Source: DTU052 sp050951725 (lineage in GTDB: Bacteria; Bacillota; Syntrophomonadia; Syntrophomonadales; DTU052). From it: a stretch of DNA of 64,000 nt. Each line of letters begins with the position of its first letter. Position 1 is the stretch's first letter. The notes under the pieces were generated by a model that had not been told where the DNA came from, made no database searches, and saw only the letters and a list, made by a program, of their open reading frames with translations. The translations under genes were made by a program, and so were the position numbers. The stretch covers positions 682,001 to 746,000 of the forward strand of contig JBMNJO010000001.1 of NCBI GenBank assembly GCA_050951725.1, read 5' to 3'. This document shows positions 1 through 8,657 of the stretch, one piece after another.

Positions 1-1040
1 TCACGGCTGTAGCCGTAACCGCCCAGGATCTGAACTGCTTCCGTTGTTACATACATGGCAGTATCGCCGGCGTATAGCTTCGCCATAGCACTTGCTTTTC
101 CATACGGCAGCTTAGCCGACTCAAGCCAGGCGGCCTGGTAGGTCAGTAGTCTCGCAGCTTCAACCTGGGTGGCCATGTCCGCCAGTTTGAAACGAATCGC
201 CTGCAACTCACTTATGGGCTTGCCAAACTGCACCCGTTCCTTTGAATATTGGAGCGCAAAATCCAAGGCACCCTGGGCAATACCCACAGCCTGGGCCGCA
301 ATCCCGTTGCGCCCCCCATCCAGGATCATCATACCGATCTTGAAACCGTCACCTTCATTGCCCAGCAGGTTCTCCCTGGGCACTCGACAGTCTTCAAATA
401 TCAGTTCGTAGGTTGCTGATGAGCGGATACCGAGTTTCTTCTCCTTCTTACCAAAGGTGAAACCTGGAGTGCCTTTTTCCACGATAAAAGCACTTATTCC
501 CCGGTGTTTCATTTCCTTGCTCCCGGTGCGGGCAATAACAATATAGGTGTCGGCGTAATAGGCGTTGGTTATAAATACCTTGGTTCCATTCAGGATATAG
601 TGGTCACCATCCAGGACCGCTGTAGTTTTGGTCCCTCCCGCGTCACTTCCGGCCGAGGGTTCGGTGATCCCAAAAGCCCCCAGCTTGGTTCCTTCTGCAA
701 GAGGAATCAAGTACTTTTGTTTCTGTTCTTCGGTACCAAACTTCCAAATCGGCCAGGAACATAACGAAAGGTGTGCAGAAAGGGTTACCCCGGTAGAGGC
801 ACATACCCGGGATAATTCTTCGACCGCGATAGCATAACTTACAAAATCTGATCCCGCACCGCCGTACTCCTCTTCCCAGGGAATACCGCACAGGCCCAGT
901 TCACCCATCTTATAGAAAAGATCAATGTCGAATCTCTCTTCTTCATCTCGCTCGGCTGCGCTGGGGCCAACCTCTTTTTCAGCGAAGTCACGGACCACTC
1001 TGCGGAACATCTCTTGCTCTTCCGTCAACCTAAAATCCAT
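1..1040 (-). CDS. Acyl-CoA dehydrogenase, 3' end outside window
   Basis: FAD-dependent alpha,beta-dehydrogenation of an acyl-CoA, passing electrons to ETF. The reading frame is open from an ATG at 1040 to the window edge, about 346 residues of an expected ~380. The N-terminus begins MDFRLTEEQEMFRR, followed by the family signature GAFGITEPSAGSDAGG and the C-terminal domain stretch GRNGIAAQAVGIAQGALDFA, then ERVQFGKPI and EAVQILGGYGYS at the edge. Seen directly: family motifs and truncation by the window. The catalytic Glu would lie just past the edge. It sits on the same strand just downstream of etfBA and the membrane oxidoreductase, so a role in fatty-acid (e.g. butyryl-CoA) oxidation is likely; chain length cannot be read from sequence. 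Confidence 0.93.
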   Translation of the reverse strand, partial: MDFRLTEEQEMFRRVVRDFAEKEVGPSAAERDEEERFDIDLFYKMGELGLCGIPWEEEYGGAGSDFVSYAIAVEELSRVCASTGVTLSAHLSLCSWPIWKFGTEEQKQKYLIPLAEGTKLGAFGITEPSAGSDAGGTKTTAVLDGDHYILNGTKVFITNAYYADTYIVIARTGSKEMKHRGISAFIVEKGTPGFTFGKKEKKLGIRSSATYELIFEDCRVPRENLLGNEGDGFKIGMMILDGGRNGIAAQAVGIAQGALDFALQYSKERVQFGKPISELQAIRFKLADMATQVEAARLLTYQAAWLESAKLPYGKASAMAKLYAGDTAMYVTTEAVQILGGYGYSR

Positions 1041-1190
1041 AAGTAAAAAACCCTCCCTTGATTAATAAATCACCAGGCAGGTCCATTTACTGCTTCGCAA
1101 AAACCCCAACCCAATTACGATGCCTGGAAGTATTCAGATGTTAAAATAGGATGAATAATTGCCGATAGTTTCCCTGGACCCTTAAACATA

Positions 1191-1217
1191 CAACAGGGAC
1201 CAGGTTGGTCCCTGTTG
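1191..1217 (-). terminator. Hairpin downstream of the EMO-like gene
   Basis: An 11-bp perfect inverted repeat (CAACAGGGACC / GGTCCCTGTTG) with a 5-nt loop lies 21 bp after the stop of the membrane oxidoreductase gene. The following minus-strand bases are only moderately T-rich, so it may be a weak terminator or an mRNA 3'-end stabiliser separating etf/EMO from the acyl-CoA dehydrogenase. Confidence 0.6.
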
Positions 1218-1237
1218 TCGTGTCCTCTGAAAGGCCA

Positions 1238-3364
1238 TTAATTCAAGGTCTGGCTCAACAGCTCAGCAATATCCAATACCTTGACCGGCGATTCAACTCC
1301 TTTAACCCCATCATCCAGCATGGTCAGACAGAACGGGCAGTTGGTTATTATGCACTCGGGATCGGTTGCCAGCGCTTGGTCCGTCCGGGTGTCATTAATA
1401 CGCTTGTAACCTTCAGCAGCATGCTCTTCCAGCCACATGCGCCCGCCACCAGCACCACAGCAGAATCCTTTGTCACGGTTCCGTTCCATCTCCACCAGAT
1501 TGGAACCAGCCGCAGACAGGATATCACGCGGAGGCTGGTAGATATCATTATGACGACCGAGCATACATGAATCATGATAGGTCACTTTGGTTCCCAGAGC
1601 CTTTTGCGGCTTGATCTTGCCTTCCGCAATTAACCGCGCAATAAGCTCTGTATAGTGATAAACCTCAAATTTCCCGCCTTCAAACTGCGGATATTCGTTC
1701 TTCAGCGCGTTGAAGCAGTGTGGGCAAGTGGTAACAATCTTCGTGACCCCGTAGTTGTTAAATGCTTCAATGTTGGCCATGATCAGGGTCTGAGCCAGGT
1801 ACTCGTTGCCGAGACGTCTGGCAGTATCACCACAATGCTGTTCTTCGGTTCCCAGGTATCCAAGAGTTAACCCGGCCTGGTCAAAGACTTTTACAACTGC
1901 TTCCCCTACCCTCTTGTAACGGTCATCAAAAGCCATGGCACAACCGCCAAACAGGAGGTATTCGAAATCGCTGTCTTCAGAAGCGATTTTTACCTTGTCG
2001 GCAATACCGCGCTCATTCAGCCAGTCGGCCCGGTTTGCCCAGCCTACACCCCATGGATTGTAGTTTCTTTCCAGGTTGGTGAATGTCATCTGAGCTTCAC
2101 TGGGCATATCTCCCTGCCACATTACCAAGTTACGACGCATCTCGACTATCTTGGGAATGTGTTCGATAAACATGGGACAGTGCTCCATGCAAGCCCTACA
2201 GTTGGTGCAGTCCCAAATCACATCAGTAGTAACAACATCATAGAGGAGGCTCTGTTCCATAACCGGTTTAATCTCTTCATCTTCGGTCATAGCCATCTCT
2301 GCCTCAGCCGCACCATGGCTGCCCGCGGCCAGAAGATAAGGCACCTTCTCATCCATGTGCTTTTTCAACGCCTGAATCAGGGTCAGCTTAGGATTCAGGT
2401 GTTTGCCGGTCAGATATGCCGGGCAATTATCCTGACAACGTCCGCAGCGGATACATGAGTCAAAGTCCAAAAAGTCCTTCCAGGTGAATTCTTCGATGTT
2501 TTCCACACCAAAGGTCTCAGCCTCTTCAATGTTTTGAATAGCCTTGATCGAAGCACCTTTGGGATCCAAATCACGCAGAAAGTAGTTTGCCATACTGGTA
2601 ACGATGTGCCACAGTTTGGTAAATGGAATTAATGCAACAGCCATAAAGGCAATTGCCATGTGGAACCACCACAGTATCCGGTGCCAGGTTAGAATTCCGT
2701 CTATATTTGCGCCGACGAACATCTGGGCAAAAAGCCAACCAAAGGGAGAGGCGGCTTTCTCATAGGCAATAAACTGCATCTGCGTAGCCATCTTGATCTG
2801 GGCAGCTATTCTCAAGCCTTCAATAATGAATCCGGTGAACAAGATGGAGAATAACAGCAGAATAATCCAACCATCGCTGCTCTTGGTATCGTTTAAACGG
2901 TCAGGCTTTTGCACGTAGCGGATAATACCCAAAACGAGTATTCCAATCATACCTAGGAAACCAATGGTATCCACGATGAACGAAAAGCCAATATACAAGC
3001 CACCTTCAAGGTGAGGCCACTTAATGAAGTTATGCATTGCGTCGATCCCTGCAGCGAGGAACAACACCAGAAATCCCCAGAAGAGGAAGAAGTGCATCCA
3101 ACCCGCCAGCGGATTCTTAATCACCTTGGCCTGGGCAAAGGTATAGGTAAACCAGGACATTATTCTGGTCCCGATATTATCCAACCTGTTCTGTTCACCC
3201 TTGGCAACAAAATAGACCCGTATCCTAAGATAAAGGCCGTACAGTAAAATTAAAATCGGGATGAACATGATAACGTATATTAACCATTCGTAGGGGATAT
3301 TGGCTCCGACTACCCGCATCGGTGGCTCTGACCATACATCTATTGGTATGAAGCCAAATAACAT
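1238..3364 (-). CDS. Membrane-bound ETF:(methyl)menaquinone oxidoreductase-like Fe-S protein (EMO/DUF224 type)
   Basis: 708 residues. The N-terminal ~260 residues hold about five to six hydrophobic segments with histidines suited to b-haem ligation (nitrate-reductase-gamma-like). Two 4Fe-4S motifs follow: CIRCGRCQDNC at ~304-314 and CTNCRACMEHC at ~386-396. The C-terminal half carries two CCG-type cysteine modules (YHDSCMLGRH and GFCCGAGGGRMW mark the second). This architecture is that of the ETF:menaquinone oxidoreductases of syntrophs, which move electrons from reduced ETF into the quinone pool. Position immediately after etfBA supports this. ATG start has GGAGG at proper spacing. A heterodisulfide-reductase-like role cannot be excluded but fits the context less well. 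Confidence 0.88.
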   Translation of the reverse strand: MLFGFIPIDVWSEPPMRVVGANIPYEWLIYVIMFIPILILLYGLYLRIRVYFVAKGEQNRLDNIGTRIMSWFTYTFAQAKVIKNPLAGWMHFFLFWGFLVLFLAAGIDAMHNFIKWPHLEGGLYIGFSFIVDTIGFLGMIGILVLGIIRYVQKPDRLNDTKSSDGWIILLLFSILFTGFIIEGLRIAAQIKMATQMQFIAYEKAASPFGWLFAQMFVGANIDGILTWHRILWWFHMAIAFMAVALIPFTKLWHIVTSMANYFLRDLDPKGASIKAIQNIEEAETFGVENIEEFTWKDFLDFDSCIRCGRCQDNCPAYLTGKHLNPKLTLIQALKKHMDEKVPYLLAAGSHGAAEAEMAMTEDEEIKPVMEQSLLYDVVTTDVIWDCTNCRACMEHCPMFIEHIPKIVEMRRNLVMWQGDMPSEAQMTFTNLERNYNPWGVGWANRADWLNERGIADKVKIASEDSDFEYLLFGGCAMAFDDRYKRVGEAVVKVFDQAGLTLGYLGTEEQHCGDTARRLGNEYLAQTLIMANIEAFNNYGVTKIVTTCPHCFNALKNEYPQFEGGKFEVYHYTELIARLIAEGKIKPQKALGTKVTYHDSCMLGRHNDIYQPPRDILSAAGSNLVEMERNRDKGFCCGAGGGRMWLEEHAAEGYKRINDTRTDQALATDPECIITNCPFCLTMLDDGVKGVESPVKVLDIAELLSQTLN

Positions 3365-3397
3365 GAGTCAATTCCTCCTCGAATTCAAGCAGGACAT

Positions 3398-3420
3398 CGG
3401 GCGCTGTAATTAAGCGCCCG
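3398..3420 (-). other. Intercistronic hairpin between etfA and EMO-like gene
   Basis: CGGGCGCT and AGCGCCCG pair perfectly (8 bp, 7-nt loop) in the 70-bp gap. No T-run follows on the minus strand, so this looks like an RNA-processing or stability element rather than a full terminator; it could set different levels of soluble ETF and membrane enzyme. Confidence 0.5.
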
Positions 3421-3434
3421 ACACCCTTCTCGAG

Positions 3435-4391
3435 CTATTTCTTGAGTTCTGCGGTAACTACGGGAATTACCTTGAATAGGTCACCAACTACCCCAAAGTC
3501 GGTCACACTGAAGATCGGAGCTTCCGGATCAGTGTTGATCGCAGCGATAAACTTGGAGGAGGACATCCCTGCCAAGTGCTGAATTGCACCGGAGATTCCA
3601 GCTGCAATATAGAGGTTCGGGTTAACAACCTTACCGGTCTGACCTACCTGATACTCATGGCCCAGCCAACCGGAGTCGATGGAGGCTCTGGATCCGCCAA
3701 TCGCAGCGCCCAGCAGGTCTGCCAGTTCTTCAATAACCTTAACACCTTCGGGGCCTTTCAATCCACGGCCACCGGATACCACAACCTCAGCTTCGGTCAA
3801 CTCGGGACGTGACGAAACTGTAGGTACGAACTCTTTCACATTTTGGTAAACATCAGCAGCTGTTGCAGCGACAGCAGCCTTAACCACTTCACCAGCCTTG
3901 CCGCTCTCAGCTACTTCCATAACCCCGGCACGAATGGTAGCCATAATCGGCGTGTCTTCGACCGCGACTTTGGCTAATACCTTACCGGCATAGATAGCCC
4001 GGGTGAAAACACCTTTGCCACCGGAGATTTCCGCTGCTATACAGTCGGTAGCCATTCCCACTTCCAGTTTCTGTGCCAGTCTGGCAGCGAGGTCTTTACC
4101 CATGGAGGTATGCCCAAACAGTACCACTGCCGGGTCATATTCCTTGATCATAGCAGCCATTTGAGCTACATAAGCTCCAGTATTATACTCCGCGAAAACA
4201 TCATCATCGGCAACGAGGACCTTGTCCGCACCAAACTTACCCAGTTCTGCCGCCAGACCCTCTACGCCTTTACCAAACAAAACTGCAGTAACTTCTTCAC
4301 CATAACTCTGTGCAGCACTTAAAAGCTCAAACGTAACCTTACGGATCTTGCCATCCCTTTGGTCAACGACAACCCATGTTCCCTTTGCCAT
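3435..4391 (-). CDS. etfA: Electron transfer flavoprotein, alpha subunit
   Basis: 318 residues, usual EtfA length. The C-terminal FAD domain signature is clear: GGSRASIDSGWLGHEYQVGQ, then KVVNPNLYIAAGISGAIQH. The N-terminal domain is the ETF Rossmann-like fold (VLFGHTSMGKDLAARLAQKL). It pairs with EtfB to accept electrons from acyl-CoA dehydrogenase. Lies 58 bp after etfB and 70 bp before the membrane oxidoreductase gene, same strand, so one transcription unit is likely. ATG start with a GAGGG site upstream. It lacks the N-terminal ferredoxin extension seen in some bifurcating EtfA; whether it bifurcates cannot be told from this. Confidence 0.96.
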   Translation of the reverse strand: MAKGTWVVVDQRDGKIRKVTFELLSAAQSYGEEVTAVLFGKGVEGLAAELGKFGADKVLVADDDVFAEYNTGAYVAQMAAMIKEYDPAVVLFGHTSMGKDLAARLAQKLEVGMATDCIAAEISGGKGVFTRAIYAGKVLAKVAVEDTPIMATIRAGVMEVAESGKAGEVVKAAVAATAADVYQNVKEFVPTVSSRPELTEAEVVVSGGRGLKGPEGVKVIEELADLLGAAIGGSRASIDSGWLGHEYQVGQTGKVVNPNLYIAAGISGAIQHLAGMSSSKFIAAINTDPEAPIFSVTDFGVVGDLFKVIPVVTAELKK

Positions 4392-4449
4392 CAGTTACCC
4401 TCCTTTATTAATGATCAATGGGGATTTAGTCAAAAGTTAATACGCCTGA

Positions 4450-5202
4450 TTACTTAACTTCAACCTTCACTTCGTTCAGCAGCCATGTAGCCAGTTGTGC
4501 ACCAGTGTCTTCGGGCTCACCCTCAATCTTCTTGCCGGCCTGCTTGGCTGCCGGGAGGGCCAGTTCAATTATCTTGGCTTTGGAATCAACCGCGACTGCA
4601 TCGACATTGGCAACGGGCTTCTTCTTGGCCTGCATGATACCCTTCATGGAAGGATAGCGAGGCTCGTTCAGGCTAACCTGACAGGTTATGATTGCTGGCA
4701 GAGCCACTTCGGTAACTTCCATCCCGCCATCTACTTCACGGGTGCATACAGCCTTGCCATCTGCAAAATCGAGCTTGGTTACCACGTTGGCATGGGGGAT
4801 TCCCATGATTTCTGCAACCCTGGTCGGGACCTGGGAGGAACCATCGTCAGCAGCAACGTGTCCGCAAAGTATCAGTTCGGCCGCCTGCTCCTTCAGGACC
4901 TCAGCCAGCATCACCGCACGGGCATATTCATCAGCATCAGCATCGGCGACCTTGATATGGACACCCCGGTCTGCGCCCATGGCAAGAGCCTGGCGGATAG
5001 CTTCCACTGCTCTGTCTCCACCAGCACAGATTACTACTACTTCCCCACCCTGTTTCTGTTTGATCTGCAGGGCTTCTTCAACTGCAACTTCATCATAAGG
5101 GTTTATGATGAGGTTGATCCCGTCACCCGAAATCTTACCATCTTTCAGAACAATCTTAGCCTCTGTGTCAAATGTCTGCTTTACACATACAGCAATCTTC
5201 AA
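4450..5202 (-). CDS. etfB: Electron transfer flavoprotein, beta subunit
   Basis: 250 residues from a TTG start at 5202, chosen because AAAGGAGG lies 7 nt upstream and the product then begins (M)KIAVCVKQTFDTEAKI as EtfB proteins do; the longer in-frame extension to 5244 has no such support. Signatures: INPYDEVAVEEALQIK, GADRGVHIK, CGHVAADDGSSQVPTRVAE and the adenine-nucleotide segment ANVVTKLDFADGKAVCTRE. First gene of the etfB-etfA-EMO unit. Substrate of the partner dehydrogenase is inferred from the neighbouring acyl-CoA dehydrogenase. Confidence 0.95.
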   Translation of the reverse strand: MKIAVCVKQTFDTEAKIVLKDGKISGDGINLIINPYDEVAVEEALQIKQKQGGEVVVICAGGDRAVEAIRQALAMGADRGVHIKVADADADEYARAVMLAEVLKEQAAELILCGHVAADDGSSQVPTRVAEIMGIPHANVVTKLDFADGKAVCTREVDGGMEVTEVALPAIITCQVSLNEPRYPSMKGIMQAKKKPVANVDAVAVDSKAKIIELALPAAKQAGKKIEGEPEDTGAQLATWLLNEVKVEVK

Positions 5203-5527
5203 AGTTCTTTCCTCCTTTTCTTGGTTTTCAGAATACGTTTCCAAAATACCCCTTACCCCAAACCAGGCTTAATGGCTTTTACTACCACCCCCAGTAAACA
5301 TTTAGAAATCTTTGTTCTCAGGCATTTCTTTACACCCAAGAGGAATAGCCATTCAGGTCGACTCCTGAATGCCGTTTATTCCAGGCATCCCGCATAAGCC
5401 AGACGCTAACATTCAACAATAAATCTTCTATAAGAACGGATTTATTCCTTCTTTTTTCAAAACCGGAAGCGTAATTCGTTGTTTTCAAAAATTTCTGATT
5501 AATCAATCTGTCCGTTCTTATTTGGGT
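5203..5527. promoter_or_regulatory. etfB upstream region with two inverted repeats
   Basis: 325 bp without a convincing gene. It must hold the promoter for etfB on the minus strand, but no clean -35/-10 pair stands out. Two symmetric elements are visible: CATTCAGG-6 nt-CCTGAATG at 5350-5371, and ATAAGAACGGA at 5430-5440 matched by its exact complement at 5511-5521. Either could be an operator; the first could also act as an RNA hairpin after cheR. Confidence 0.45.
5350..5371. promoter_or_regulatory. Candidate operator palindrome upstream of etfB
   Basis: Perfect 8-bp inverted repeat CATTCAGG / CCTGAATG around TCGACT, about 150 bp upstream of the etfB start. TGAATG/CATTCA half-sites recall fatty-acid regulator boxes of the TetR FadR kind in Bacillus, but the half-site order is reversed here, so the regulator is unknown. 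Confidence 0.35.
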
Positions 5528-6307
5528 TTAGCCGCCTTTTTGGTAAAAGAAGCTGGCAACAGACCGCAGATCAAGTTCCCGGGCCTGAAAAATCTGTTCC
5601 GTGCTGCCTATGAACAGAATCCCGTTTTTCCTGAGAGCCTGGGCGAATCTGCGATACAGTCTCTCTTTGGCTTCTTCGGTAAAATATATAACCACATTGC
5701 GGCACAGGATCAGGTCAAATTCCCCGGGAAACTTGTCAACCAACAGGTCATGTTTCTCAAACCTTACCATCTGCTTTATATTGTTAGCTACGTGGTAATT
5801 CCCAGCGTCTGGCGTAAAATACTTCTGCATCAGGTGATTTGGAACCCCCTGCACGGCCTTATCGCTGTAGATGCCTGCCCTCGCCTTATTCAGAACCACC
5901 TGATCCAGGTCGGTCGCCAGAATGCGGGTGGCCTGACCCGGGAAATATTCCTGCATCATAATCGCCAGTGAATATGGTTCCTCACCGGTGGAACAACCGG
6001 CACTCCAAATTCTTAAGGAGGATTTTTCCTTAAGAAGTTCAGGTATTATCTGAAGCCGTAGGATTTCCCAGTGGTTGGCATTACGAAAAAATTCTGATAC
6101 GTTTATGGTCAAATGCTCCACAAACCTGCGGTATACTTCAGTGTTGTCCTCGAACATCTTAATCATGTCTGCATAGTTACCAGCACCTACAGTTCGCATG
6201 AAGCTGTTTATCCGCCGTTCCATCTGAGGCCTTTTATAAGCCTGCAGATCAATGCCGCTCTTACGGGCAAACTTTTTTATAAACCACTCCCATCCCCAAT
6301 CTTCCAC
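5528..6307 (-). CDS. cheR: CheR-type methyltransferase
   Basis: S-adenosylmethionine-dependent glutamate methyltransferase of chemoreceptors. 259 residues, GTG start with TAGGAGG 7 nt upstream. N-terminal CheR helical domain (IDLQAYKRPQMERRINSF), then the SAM-binding core: NVSEFFRNANHWEIL, LRIWSAGCSTGEEPYSLAI, ILATDLDQVVLNKARAGIYS, FDLILCRNVVIYF, LFIGSTEQIF. All key motifs are intact. Only 11 bp after hemL, so it is probably read through from the haem cluster; no other chemotaxis gene is in the window, which makes this a stand-alone cheR whose receptor is elsewhere. Confidence 0.93.
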   Translation of the reverse strand: MEDWGWEWFIKKFARKSGIDLQAYKRPQMERRINSFMRTVGAGNYADMIKMFEDNTEVYRRFVEHLTINVSEFFRNANHWEILRLQIIPELLKEKSSLRIWSAGCSTGEEPYSLAIMMQEYFPGQATRILATDLDQVVLNKARAGIYSDKAVQGVPNHLMQKYFTPDAGNYHVANNIKQMVRFEKHDLLVDKFPGEFDLILCRNVVIYFTEEAKERLYRRFAQALRKNGILFIGSTEQIFQARELDLRSVASFFYQKGG

Positions 6308-6318
6308 GGCTTATCCTC

Positions 6319-7605
6319 CTACGCCATAGATTCAAGAACCAGCCGTGCTATCTCCGAAGTCTGATCGATATCCTCCATTCCATGGGCGGAGGAAACGAAA
6401 CAGACCTCAAACTGTGAAGGAGGCAGATATATCCCCCGTTCCAGCATGCCGGAAAAGAATTGATTGTACATTTTGGTGTCGGCTTTTATTGCACTCTCGT
6501 AATCAGTTACTTCTTCTTCCGAAAAGAAAAGGCAAAACATTGAACCGTAGCGGTTTATGGCCACCGGTATACCGGTTTCCTCAAAGACCGTCCGCAAACG
6601 GGTCTCCAGAATATAGGTTTTTACCTCCAAATCATCATAGATTTCTCCGTCTCTCAGGAGTTTAAGGGTTGCTATCCCTGCAGCTACCGCCAAAGGATTA
6701 CCTGATAAAGTGCCTGCCTGATAAACCGGCCCTTCAGGAGCCACCAGCCGCATAATATCCCTCTGGCCGCCATAGGCTCCCACCGGTAATCCACCACCAA
6801 TAACCTTACCCAGGCAGGTAAGATCAGGCTTAATACCTAAAAGATTCTGCAGACCCCCGTAAGTAACCCGGAAGCCGGTTATAACTTCGTCGAAGATCAG
6901 AAGGGCTCCGTATTCAGTAGTAAGTTCGCGAAGGCCATGAAGAAACTCAACATCAGGCAGAACCAGTCCCATATTACCGGCCATGGGTTCAATAATCACT
7001 GCGGCAATCTCATCTCCGATTTTATCAAACGCCAACCGGACTGAATCCAAATCATTATAGCGACAGACAATGGTATCACGTGTTAGACCTGCGGGTACGC
7101 CAGGACTGTTAGGAACCCCGCCTGTCAGGAGACCTGATCCGGCCTGGATAAGAAATGAGTCGGCATGTCCGTGGTAACACCCGGCAAACTTGATGATCTT
7201 GTCTCTTTGGGTATACGCCCGGGCCAGTCTGATTGCGCTCATAGCGGCTTCAGTTCCCGAATTGACCAGTCGTACCATATCTATCGATGGTATCGCCTGG
7301 CAGATCATCTCTGCTAATTCAACCTCTCCAGGGTGTGAAGCTCCATAGCTGGTCCCCAAAAGAGCCGCTTTTTGGACTGCCTCCACCACCTGGGGATGAC
7401 TATGCCCCAGAATCAGGGGACCCCAGGAGCAAACGTAATCGATAAACTCATTGTTGTCGACATCGAATACCCGGGCACCTTGTGCGCGGGCAATAAAAAG
7501 CGGGTCCATCCCTACTGACTTAAATGCTCTTACCGGGCTATTCACTCCCCCGGGGATAAACATCTTGGCCTTTTCGAAATGCAAGCTCGATTTGTCGAAC
7601 TTCAA
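6319..7605 (-). CDS. hemL: Glutamate-1-semialdehyde 2,1-aminomutase
   Basis: Converts glutamate-1-semialdehyde to 5-aminolevulinate with PLP. 428 residues from a TTG start at 7605, selected because GGGGAGG lies 7 nt upstream; the ATG at 7647 gives an uncharacteristic hydrophobic extension. Motifs: FIPGGVNSPVRAF, GTEAAMSAIRLARAYT, KFAGCYHGHADSFL, LIFDEVITGFR, and the PLP lysine in TCLGKVIGGGLPVGAYGG. Last haem gene of the cluster; together with hemA it supplies the C5 route to 5-aminolevulinate. Confidence 0.96.
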   Translation of the reverse strand: MKFDKSSLHFEKAKMFIPGGVNSPVRAFKSVGMDPLFIARAQGARVFDVDNNEFIDYVCSWGPLILGHSHPQVVEAVQKAALLGTSYGASHPGEVELAEMICQAIPSIDMVRLVNSGTEAAMSAIRLARAYTQRDKIIKFAGCYHGHADSFLIQAGSGLLTGGVPNSPGVPAGLTRDTIVCRYNDLDSVRLAFDKIGDEIAAVIIEPMAGNMGLVLPDVEFLHGLRELTTEYGALLIFDEVITGFRVTYGGLQNLLGIKPDLTCLGKVIGGGLPVGAYGGQRDIMRLVAPEGPVYQAGTLSGNPLAVAAGIATLKLLRDGEIYDDLEVKTYILETRLRTVFEETGIPVAINRYGSMFCLFFSEEEVTDYESAIKADTKMYNQFFSGMLERGIYLPPSQFEVCFVSSAHGMEDIDQTSEIARLVLESMA

Positions 7606-7745
7606 GTTGCTACCTCCCCAAATAATAAAAAATAAAAGCCCAAACATATTGTATACCTTAACGTAAAACCCGTGTAGAGTCTAATTATGGGAAACTATTG
7701 TTTCCTCGTTGCTCGCGACAATGCCGGTAACGTTCACTAAAACGG

Positions 7746-8213
7746 TTAGCGGTACTGGACACTGGTCTTTTTCAGTTCCCGGACACTCTCGATTACCCGG
7801 TATTCCTCCACTCCGGTCATACTGGAGAGCTTACGGATAACTGACAGCAATTCATCATTATGGCGGGCATGGATCATAGTAAAGAGATTAAACGGCCATC
7901 CCGCCGGAGTCTGCCTCCAATAGCAATGGCTGACCAGGGGACTCATTGCCATCAAGTTTCCCACTTCGTCCATTGCTTCCTCTGCAACCTTCCATGCCAC
8001 CATAGCATTGGCCTTGTATCCCACCTGCTGATGCCGGAGCACTGCTCCTACGCGTTTAAGCAGTCCCCTCTCCTTAAGCTCTGCTGCCGCCGAAATGACC
8101 TCCTGTTCCGTAAGGCCAATATCTTCAGCAACCAAGAGATAGGGACGGGAAACAACCGGCAGGTCACCCTGCAACGCTTTGATTACTCTGTCCATAATCT
8201 CACGTTTCGTCAT
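7746..8213 (-). CDS. ahbB: Siroheme decarboxylase, AhbB-type subunit
   Basis: 155 residues of the AsnC/Lrp-like fold used as an enzyme. With AhbA it removes two acetate carboxylates from siroheme to give 12,18-didecarboxysiroheme. Seen: N-terminal winged-helix part (RPYLLVAEDIGLTEQEV), then RHQQVGYKANAMVAWKV carrying the conserved His of AhbB/NirL-like proteins, and the C-terminal REL-KKTS tail. Overlaps the end of ahbA by 14 bp, so translationally coupled. It should not be annotated as a transcription factor; the haem cluster context argues for the enzyme. Confidence 0.9.
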   Translation of the reverse strand: MTKREIMDRVIKALQGDLPVVSRPYLLVAEDIGLTEQEVISAAAELKERGLLKRVGAVLRHQQVGYKANAMVAWKVAEEAMDEVGNLMAMSPLVSHCYWRQTPAGWPFNLFTMIHARHNDELLSVIRKLSSMTGVEEYRVIESVRELKKTSVQYR

Positions 8214-8655
8214 CTAACTCAAAAGCCACCTTAATCTTATACCTTTGCCTGACCGGCATACTGGTGACTACGAGCCCAGTATCGGTCCGTATCTCCTGCA
8301 GTATTCGCTCCAGTTCCTCACTGGAGGAAGCTGTTACTGTAAACCACATATTATACCGGTCGTTACGCAAGTAGTTGTGAGTTACTTCACGGTACGCATT
8401 GACCAGTTTTGCGACCTCTTCGATCCTCTCCTGAGGGACCTCCATGGCGCATAGAGTTGACTTCATACCCATTTTGGGGGAATCGAATACCCCACCCAGT
8501 CGACGGATAAGGCCCCGGTCCCGCAACTTTTGAATCCTGGCCAGAACTTCCTCCTCTGCAATTCCCAGTTCGTCAGCCATATCCTGATATGGACGGCTAC
8601 TGAGGGTCATCCCCTGCTGCAGGTAGTTCAGAATTTTAGCATCAATATTATCCAT
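8200..8655 (-). CDS. ahbA: Siroheme decarboxylase, AhbA-type subunit
   Basis: 151 residues from the ATG at 8655 (product begins MDNIDAKILNYLQQG). Same AsnC/Lrp-like fold as AhbB; contains GLIRRLGGVFDSPKMGMKS and lacks the RHxxxG motif of AhbB, as expected for the partner subunit. The start abuts the ahbD stop at 8658, and the 3' end overlaps ahbB, so the three genes form a coupled set. NirD of haem d1 synthesis is the alternative family name, but no NirS/NirF/NirE partner is present, so haem b synthesis is the likelier role. Confidence 0.88.
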   Translation of the reverse strand: MDNIDAKILNYLQQGMTLSSRPYQDMADELGIAEEEVLARIQKLRDRGLIRRLGGVFDSPKMGMKSTLCAMEVPQERIEEVAKLVNAYREVTHNYLRNDRYNMWFTVTASSSEELERILQEIRTDTGLVVTSMPVRQRYKIKVAFELDDET

Positions 8656-8657
8656 AA

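Noticed and set aside
4495..5397. Long plus-strand ORF opposite etfB
   Set aside because: It is antisense to a clear EtfB with strong family motifs; no ribosome site and no recognisable domain.
7746..8655. Two AsnC/Lrp-type transcription regulators
   Set aside because: Sequence motifs and position among haem genes fit the siroheme decarboxylase subunits AhbA/AhbB.
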